64,000 bases of DNA, taken from assembly GCA_963773195.1 (NCBI GenBank), contig CAVZAE010000013.1, positions 76,977 to 140,976 of the forward strand. The letters run 5' to 3'. The DNA comes from CAIWHR01 sp963773195 (GTDB taxonomy: Bacteria; Pseudomonadota; Gammaproteobacteria; Burkholderiales; Casimicrobiaceae). Below are positions 59,257 through 64,000 of the stretch, in pieces (within the stretch, counting starts at the first letter, position 1; every line of letters starts with the position of its first letter). The translations under genes were made by a program, and so were the position numbers. The notes beneath the pieces were generated by a model. The model was not told where the DNA came from. It did no database searches and saw only the letters and a list, made by a program, of their open reading frames with translations.

Positions 59257-61527
59257 CTACCCACCGGGAGGGCCGGGTTCGATTAACGCATAGCCATTCA
59301 TGGTGATTGTCGCGATGCCCGAGTCACCGTCGATCGCGTCGACGCTGATCCTGATGTAACCCTGATCGTCCTGAAATACGTCGCCAACGGTCCGGAGCCC
59401 GCCCAGAAGATAGGATTTGTCGTCCGACGAGTTCGCAAGAACATAGTTCGGCGAATCTGCCGCCGTGTGTTGCCCACCCGCGGGGCAGCTGCTATTTGCC
59501 GCCCCTGGTCCATAGAAGAGCCCTTGGCAGCGCACACAATGCTGCCATCCGGCCTGTCCCTCCTGCGTTCCCCAAATCAGCGGTAGCCGATAGCTGAAAC
59601 TCGTACCGCGTTCATGGGCCCCGCCCGCCGGGCAAACGCCGGATACAGCTGTAGTTCCAGAGGCAAGGCCCATGCATTTGTAGCACCAGAACCAGGCATC
59701 GTCCCCGGCTGCAGGAAATTTGTAGGCAAGACCATAACCGCTATTAGGATCCCACGCGTGTGGGCCACCAGCCGGACAAGCGGAGCGCAGCGAATAGACC
59801 AGTCCCTGACACTTCCTGCAATAGCGCCAGTCGTTCTGACCAGGTCCGCCTGTATCGTGTGGCAGCACGTAGTCGAAGCTGTTCGTTGGATCGTGCTGGC
59901 CTCCGCCCATGCAGGCGCTCAGTGCGCCGAGCCCCGAGTAGGTCAATCCCTTGCACTTGTGGCAGTACCTCCATTGGTCCTGACCGGTGCCTCCGGTCAG
60001 CAGGCGATAATTTCCGCTATTGGCATGATCATGCAGCCCACCCGCGGCACATGGCCCCCAGGACTCGCTACCCGCATAGGCCATCACGTTGCACCTCCGG
60101 CACCAGCGCCAGTTGTCCTGCCCACCGCCGCTGGCGTCGTCGATCGAGATCCGGTAGTCATCGCTTCTACCAATGTCGTGTAACCCACCGGCCGCACACA
60201 CGTGGTAGCCAGCGTAGTGAAGTCCCTGGCATTTGAAGCACCAGCGCCAGTTCTTCTGGCTGGAACAGTAGTACGAGCGCAGTTCGTGAATCAGGACGGC
60301 ATCCTGCGGCATGCCCCGATCCCAGCCCCGTTTCTGGCGGAACTCCACGGTGTAAATCCGCTCCGGCGTGTGCACCTTAATCATCAAGGGCAGATTGATG
60401 TCGGGACGCTGGAGCGCCGCGACGCGAATTGTTTGAGTACCGCGATACAGAATTCCGCGACCCGGCACGTGCGTCAGGACACGGTCCTCCGGCAGCCACT
60501 CCATCCGGTGCACCGTCGCCGCGTTGAGGCGCGGACCGACGGGGACGTACAGACCTATCGTGGCGCTGTCGGTGTTGAAGGCGCTCATGATGTCCCAGCG
60601 GTCGCCGTACTCGGTATCCGGCTTTGCGGACCAGGAATGGTGCAGTCCGAACGTATGTCCGCTTTCATGCCCTACGAATTCCACGCTGAAGCTGTTGCCA
60701 CCATACGGAATCACGTAGTCGAAACTGGTCGAATGATCGTGCTGACCTCCAGCCAGACAAGAGCCGGCGCCCGCGCCGCTATAGGCCAGCGCCTGACACT
60801 TCAAACACCACTTCCAGCCATCTTGTCCGCGAAACCCCACTGCGCCGAACCCCAGCCGATAGTTGCCGCTGGTGGAATGGTCGTGCGTTCCGCCGGCTGC
60901 GCACGGTCCGGTGACGCCCGCCCCGTTGTAGGCAAGGTCCCGACATTTGCTGCACCATCGCCACCCCTCCTGGCCGGGAAAACGCGGGTCGTCGATCGAT
61001 AGGGAATAGGCATTGCTATTGGCAAGGTCATGCACACCACCCGCCACACATGGTCCGGGGTTTGCCCCTCCCGCCGAGTCGTAGGCCATGGCCCGACATT
61101 TCCTGCAGTAGAACCACCGATACTGCTGATTGGGGGTAGTGAGCGCAATCGCGAGATCCGTCGTGATGGAACCTGACGCGGAATCGTCTGCGGAACCGTT
61201 CACGACCGCCATCACACCGTAATATGCGGCAAGGTTTACACCGTTGGCCGTGGCAAGGCGGATTGCCTCGTTGATCCAGGCATCGCGTCCAAGCGACCCG
61301 CTGTGCGTGCCCCATCCATATTGCATGGGAAACCAGCCAAACACATCGGACCCGTCCAACGTCACCTGACCCATTGAGCAGTCACGCCAGAAATCGTAGA
61401 GCCCACCCTCACCTGCCCTGGCAACGAAGTCCAAAATGTATTGCGGGGAGATATCGGGAGCGGGCAAATCGTCGAACTGACAAAGGACAACCGCAAATGG
61501 CTTGGGTCCGCGCAATTGCATGCTCAT
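59257..61527 (-). CDS. Metzincin-like metallopeptidase with nine Cys-rich WxxCxxC repeats
   Basis: Protein of 756 residues. GGAGG lies five bases before ATG 61527; no signal peptide is apparent. Residues 1-135 (FAVVLCQFDDLPAPD, GGLYDFWRDCSMGQVTLDGSDVFGW) resemble the start of M6-like peptidase domains. The zinc motif is H287-E-S-G-H291-T-F-G-L-H-H297 (HExxHxxGxxH) with a Met-turn WDIMS (Met314). Nine repeats of about 46-51 residues, each WxxCxxC...C.AGG.H, have their CxxC at 141, 192 and 241 before the active site, and 430, 476, 522, 570, 615 and 664 after it. A short beta-rich domain ends the protein. Cys and His spacing suggests metal-binding modules. Confidence 0.85.
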   Translation of the reverse strand: MSMQLRGPKPFAVVLCQFDDLPAPDISPQYILDFVARAGEGGLYDFWRDCSMGQVTLDGSDVFGWFPMQYGWGTHSGSLGRDAWINEAIRLATANGVNLAAYYGVMAVVNGSADDSASGSITTDLAIALTTPNQQYRWFYCRKCRAMAYDSAGGANPGPCVAGGVHDLANSNAYSLSIDDPRFPGQEGWRWCSKCRDLAYNGAGVTGPCAAGGTHDHSTSGNYRLGFGAVGFRGQDGWKWCLKCQALAYSGAGAGSCLAGGQHDHSTSFDYVIPYGGNSFSVEFVGHESGHTFGLHHSWSAKPDTEYGDRWDIMSAFNTDSATIGLYVPVGPRLNAATVHRMEWLPEDRVLTHVPGRGILYRGTQTIRVAALQRPDINLPLMIKVHTPERIYTVEFRQKRGWDRGMPQDAVLIHELRSYYCSSQKNWRWCFKCQGLHYAGYHVCAAGGLHDIGRSDDYRISIDDASGGGQDNWRWCRRCNVMAYAGSESWGPCAAGGLHDHANSGNYRLLTGGTGQDQWRYCHKCKGLTYSGLGALSACMGGGQHDPTNSFDYVLPHDTGGPGQNDWRYCRKCQGLVYSLRSACPAGGPHAWDPNSGYGLAYKFPAAGDDAWFWCYKCMGLASGTTAVSGVCPAGGAHERGTSFSYRLPLIWGTQEGQAGWQHCVRCQGLFYGPGAANSSCPAGGQHTAADSPNYVLANSSDDKSYLLGGLRTVGDVFQDDQGYIRISVDAIDGDSGIATITMNGYALIEPGPPGG

Positions 61528-62204
61528 CGTTGCCTCCGGACTGGGTTCAGTCTTGGCAAATCTGTGCAGGGTTGGTGGTGTGGCTGTACCCGATTACGGT
61601 AGGCCCCAATCTGGTATGTGCTGCTTGATCGGAATTTTGCGCCGATTCGGCGACTTGGCGATACGGCCGCAGTCGGCCGTGAACAGCCTACCGACATACG
61701 TCGCAGAACGCCCCCTGAGCAGCCGGTTGTTGCGCTTGTTGGTGTGACCAGCCATCGTATGCACGCGCGGATCGTAACAAGCGAAGCTTACGAAATGCTG
61801 TCTAGATCACGCTTGGAATTTCGCGCCTGCAGACACGGCATATGGCACTTCCGAGTTTTCGACGATGCAATCTCATTCTCTCGGTCTGCCTCTGATCGTA
61901 GCGGCGTTAAGTGTCGCTCGTACTGCTGGCAATGGGAGGGGCGCTTCAACGCTCCACAGTGCGAAAGCGGCAATCATGCTCGTGCCAGCGCTGGCCGTCG
62001 GGGCACTGGCGAGTCGTCTGACTCGTGACGGCGTCGGTGGCCGGCCTACCTTGCAAGCTGCAGTTTGCACAAATCGTCGCGGAATCCCGAATCGGGCGCC
62101 AATTGGCGAACTCGGCCGTCGGCGTACCGGCCATTCGCAGGATCGCCTGTTTGCTGGAAGCGTCGGCGAGGTTAAGTACACATCGGCGGCGTCGGGCGCC
62201 GCTC
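61528..62204. other. Intergenic region of about 680 bases
   Basis: No supported gene upstream of the metzincin-like gene. Near 61660-61720 there are further fragments of the intergenic repeat class (CAGTCGGCCGTGAACAGCC). Open frames of 60-180 codons on both strands lack protein character. Confidence 0.5.
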
Positions 62205-62324
62205 GACGTTCCCGCCCTTCTGCTCGCCGACCGAATGGGGAATCGTATCCCGCTCAAGGCGATTCGCGTCGTTGCCGCCGGCCTCTTCCTCGCTCTCGGC
62301 GTATGGACTTTGCTCTTCGGTTGA
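62205..62324 (+). pseudogene. Remnant: C-terminus of a UPF0016/GDT1-family transporter
   Basis: VPALLLADRMGNRIPLKAIRVVAAGLFLALGVWTLLFG and a stop is the usual last helix pair of UPF0016 (TMEM165/GDT1) cation transporters. The residues before it are not the family, so the rest of the gene is lost. Confidence 0.65.
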
Positions 62325-62378
62325 GGCGCGCATCCGATCGTCGCGATGGCCATGTGACCCGGCTTGTACACGTTGCGC

Positions 62379-63434
62379 CTACGGCACGATCGCCACCTTG
62401 AGCACGCCGTCGCGCTGGTTCGCGAAGAGGTCATAGGCCTGCTCGATCTGGTCGAGCTTGAACCGATGGGTGACCAGCGGCTTGAGATCCACGCGTCCCG
62501 CGGCCACCACGTTCATCAGCCGCCGCATCCGCTCCTTGCCGCCCGGGCACAGCGTCGTCACGATCTTGTGATCGCCGAGGCCCGCGGCGAAAGCATCGAG
62601 CGGAAGCGAGAGCTTGCCGGAATACACCCCCAGGCTCGACAGCACGCCGCCCGCTTTCAGCACGCGCAGGCAGCTCTCGAAGGTCTGCTGCGTGCCCAGC
62701 GCCTCGATTGCGACGTCGACGCCGCGGCCGTCGGTGAGCCGCATGATCTCGGCGACCGGGTCGGTCGTCCTGAAGTTGATGATGACATCGGCGCCGAGTC
62801 GTCTCGCCATCTGGAGACGCTCCGGGATGCCATCGACCACGATGATCCTCGTCGCGCCTTTGAGTTTCGCGCCGGCCGTGGCGCAGAGCCCGATCGGACC
62901 TTGCGCGAAGATGGCGACGGTGTCGCCATACTGGATCTCGCCGCTTTCCGCCCCGCCGAAGCCCGTGCTCATGATGTCCGGGCACATCAGCACCTGCTCG
63001 TCGGTGAGTTCGTCGGGCACGGGGCGAGGTTCGCCATCGCATGCGGCACCAGCAGACGTACTCGGCCTGGCAGCCGTCGATGGTGTTGCCGAAGCGCCAG
63101 CCGCCCATGGGCTTTCCTCCGCACTGCGAGTGCTGCCCGTCGAGGCAGGCATCGCATTGCCCGCACGGCGTGATGGCGCCGACGATGACGCGCTGGCCGA
63201 CGGCATAACCCGTCACGCCGGCCCCGAGCGCGTCGATGATGCCGACCGGCTCGTGGCCGATGATCCGCCCCGGCTCGACCGGATACTCGCCCTTCAGGAT
63301 ATGCACGTCCGTGCCGCAGATCGTCGTCGTGGTCACCCGGATCAGTGCGTCACCGTCGCCAGCTCCGGGACGGGCTTCTCTTCGAGAACAATCTTGCCCG
63401 GTTCGACGAACACCGCGGCTTTCATGGTTCGCAT
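62379..63434 (-). pseudogene. Zinc-dependent alcohol dehydrogenase with three frameshifts
   Basis: From ATG 63434 (MRTMKAAVFVEPGKIVLEEKPVPELA) the gene shifts frame near 63346, continuing ALIRVTTTTICGTDVHILKGEYPVEPGRIIGHEPVG and the structural zinc loop CGQCDACLDGQHSQC. Around 63050-63060 two more shifts separate QAEYV, LVPHAMANLAP and VPDELTDEQVLMCPDIMSTG. From there the NAD-binding part (VAIFAQGPIGLCATAGAKLKGA, VVDGIPERLQMARRLGAD) is intact to 62379. Catalytic Cys (ICGTD) and GHE are present. Three indels mean either decay or poor local sequence. Confidence 0.88.
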
Positions 63435-63444
63435 GGCTATACTC

Positions 63445-63798
63445 TCAAAGTCGGATTAAATTCGTTACGCATTCTTCGCCGGCACGGCTCCGGCAGCCTA
63501 AGCGCGCAAATATCGCCATGGCGAGCTTGCGCAATTCTTCCAGTATCAAGACTAGCGCGGCCACGCCCTTGTCGCCCAGAAGCAGGTAGATGGCACCGCA
63601 GGCCATCAACAACAGGAACATGGGCTCGCGCGCAACGTCAGGGGCGATCGCGAACAGGCGGCGCGGTTTCGCCGTCGGCAGTTCGTTGTATCCATCACGC
63701 GCCAGCCGGGCCGACGCGTCCGCATTGGTGAGCCCGGTATCGGGAAGAAGCGCGGGCTTGACAGTCTCGGTGGCGATGCTCACCGCGTGGGATTCCAT
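63445..63798 (-). pseudogene. Remnant: N-terminus of a cation-transporting P-type ATPase
   Basis: Residues 20-85 (GLTNADASARLARDGYNELPTAKPRRLFAIAPDVAREPMFLLLMACGAIYLLLGDKGVAALVL) are the cation-ATPase N-domain and first membrane helix. Then the sequence leaves the family (EELRKLAMAIFARLG) and stops at 117 residues, against about 850 for a full pump. It cannot pump. It starts 77 bases after an FNR-type box and points to the alcohol dehydrogenase gene. Confidence 0.8.
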
Positions 63799-63874
63799 TC
63801 ACCGATTATAGAGGCGAGTTACGAAAGGTGTCTGCCCGGCAGGCATACGGCAGGCGCAGGTCACATTCGACGCT

Positions 63875-63888
63875 TTGACTTAGGTCAA
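63875..63888. promoter_or_regulatory. FNR/ANR-type box upstream of the P-type ATPase remnant
   Basis: TTGACTTAGGTCAA fits TTGA-N6-TCAA, 77 bases ahead of the ATPase start on the minus strand. The 200 bases to the window end hold no other recognised feature. Confidence 0.55.
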
Positions 63889-64000
63889 GCCAGATCGTTT
63901 GGCGATCGTCTAGCCTTACTAATGTCGTCCGTAGCGGGCATTGCGGAAGAAGCGAAAGCGGGGTGGCAGCGTTCTTTCGCTGGCCTACATTGCTGCATTG

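Noticed and set aside
61865..62434. Frames of 160-180 codons on both strands near 62 kb
   Set aside because: High Arg content and no motif; only the last 40 codons of the plus-strand frame ending at 62324 match a family (UPF0016).

Overview
The window is GC-rich chromosomal DNA, most consistent with a betaproteobacterium, probably Burkholderiales-like. The evidence is the Bug/TctC solute receptors, the rpsU-yqeY-dnaG-rpoD order with tsaD divergent, an RpoD with a long basic N-terminus, and the TRAP and oligopeptide-type transport genes. No rRNA, CRISPR array or complete prophage was seen. The reading is by eye; no database search was run.

Positions 1-40,000 look like ordinary chromosome. They hold two Bug-family receptors (the first cut by the window edge, the second frameshifted), a DUF423 membrane protein divergent from a ridA-astC-astA-astB arginine-catabolism operon, a SYLF-domain protein, an MFS exporter with a HExxH protein, and a minus-strand operon (19,375 to 9,698). 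That operon carries fused 5-oxoprolinase, glutathione peroxidase and three tandem paralogous peptide-type binding proteins, the middle one broken. Divergent from it run dctP-dctQ-dctM, ogt, xerD, a YbaK deacylase and an AraC regulator. Next come housekeeping genes: folB, plsY, tsaD, then rpsU-yqeY-dnaG-rpoD with a clear sigma-70 promoter and an internal terminator. After rpoD are a secreted protein, a UspA protein, a Pat-type ADP-forming synthetase/acetyltransferase and an M3 peptidase.

At about 40.0 kb the character changes. A 5' half of a tRNA-Met(CAT) is followed by a small resolvase-like remnant. From there to about 63.8 kb genes are sparser and composition looks more mixed, with several decayed genes and dispersed intergenic repeats. 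Intact genes there include a chalcone-isomerase-like protein, a patatin lipoprotein, a sulfatase, a degenerate receiver, a serine recombinase with candidate recombination sites, a cyclase-TolB-TPR protein, an ExaC-type aldehyde dehydrogenase with DUF779, a GGDEF protein and a 756-residue metzincin-like protein with nine Cys-rich repeats. Remnants include a RoxA-like cytochrome, ABC_sub_bind receptors, an MBL-fold protein, a UPF0016 protein, a zinc alcohol dehydrogenase with three frameshifts and a P-type ATPase N-terminus.

The most unusual items are the nine-repeat metzincin-like protein (59,257-61,527), an in-frame copy of an intergenic palindromic repeat inside the 5-oxoprolinase gene (about 16,882-16,928), the 40 kb island edge, and two near-identical FNR-type boxes (58,785 and 63,875).
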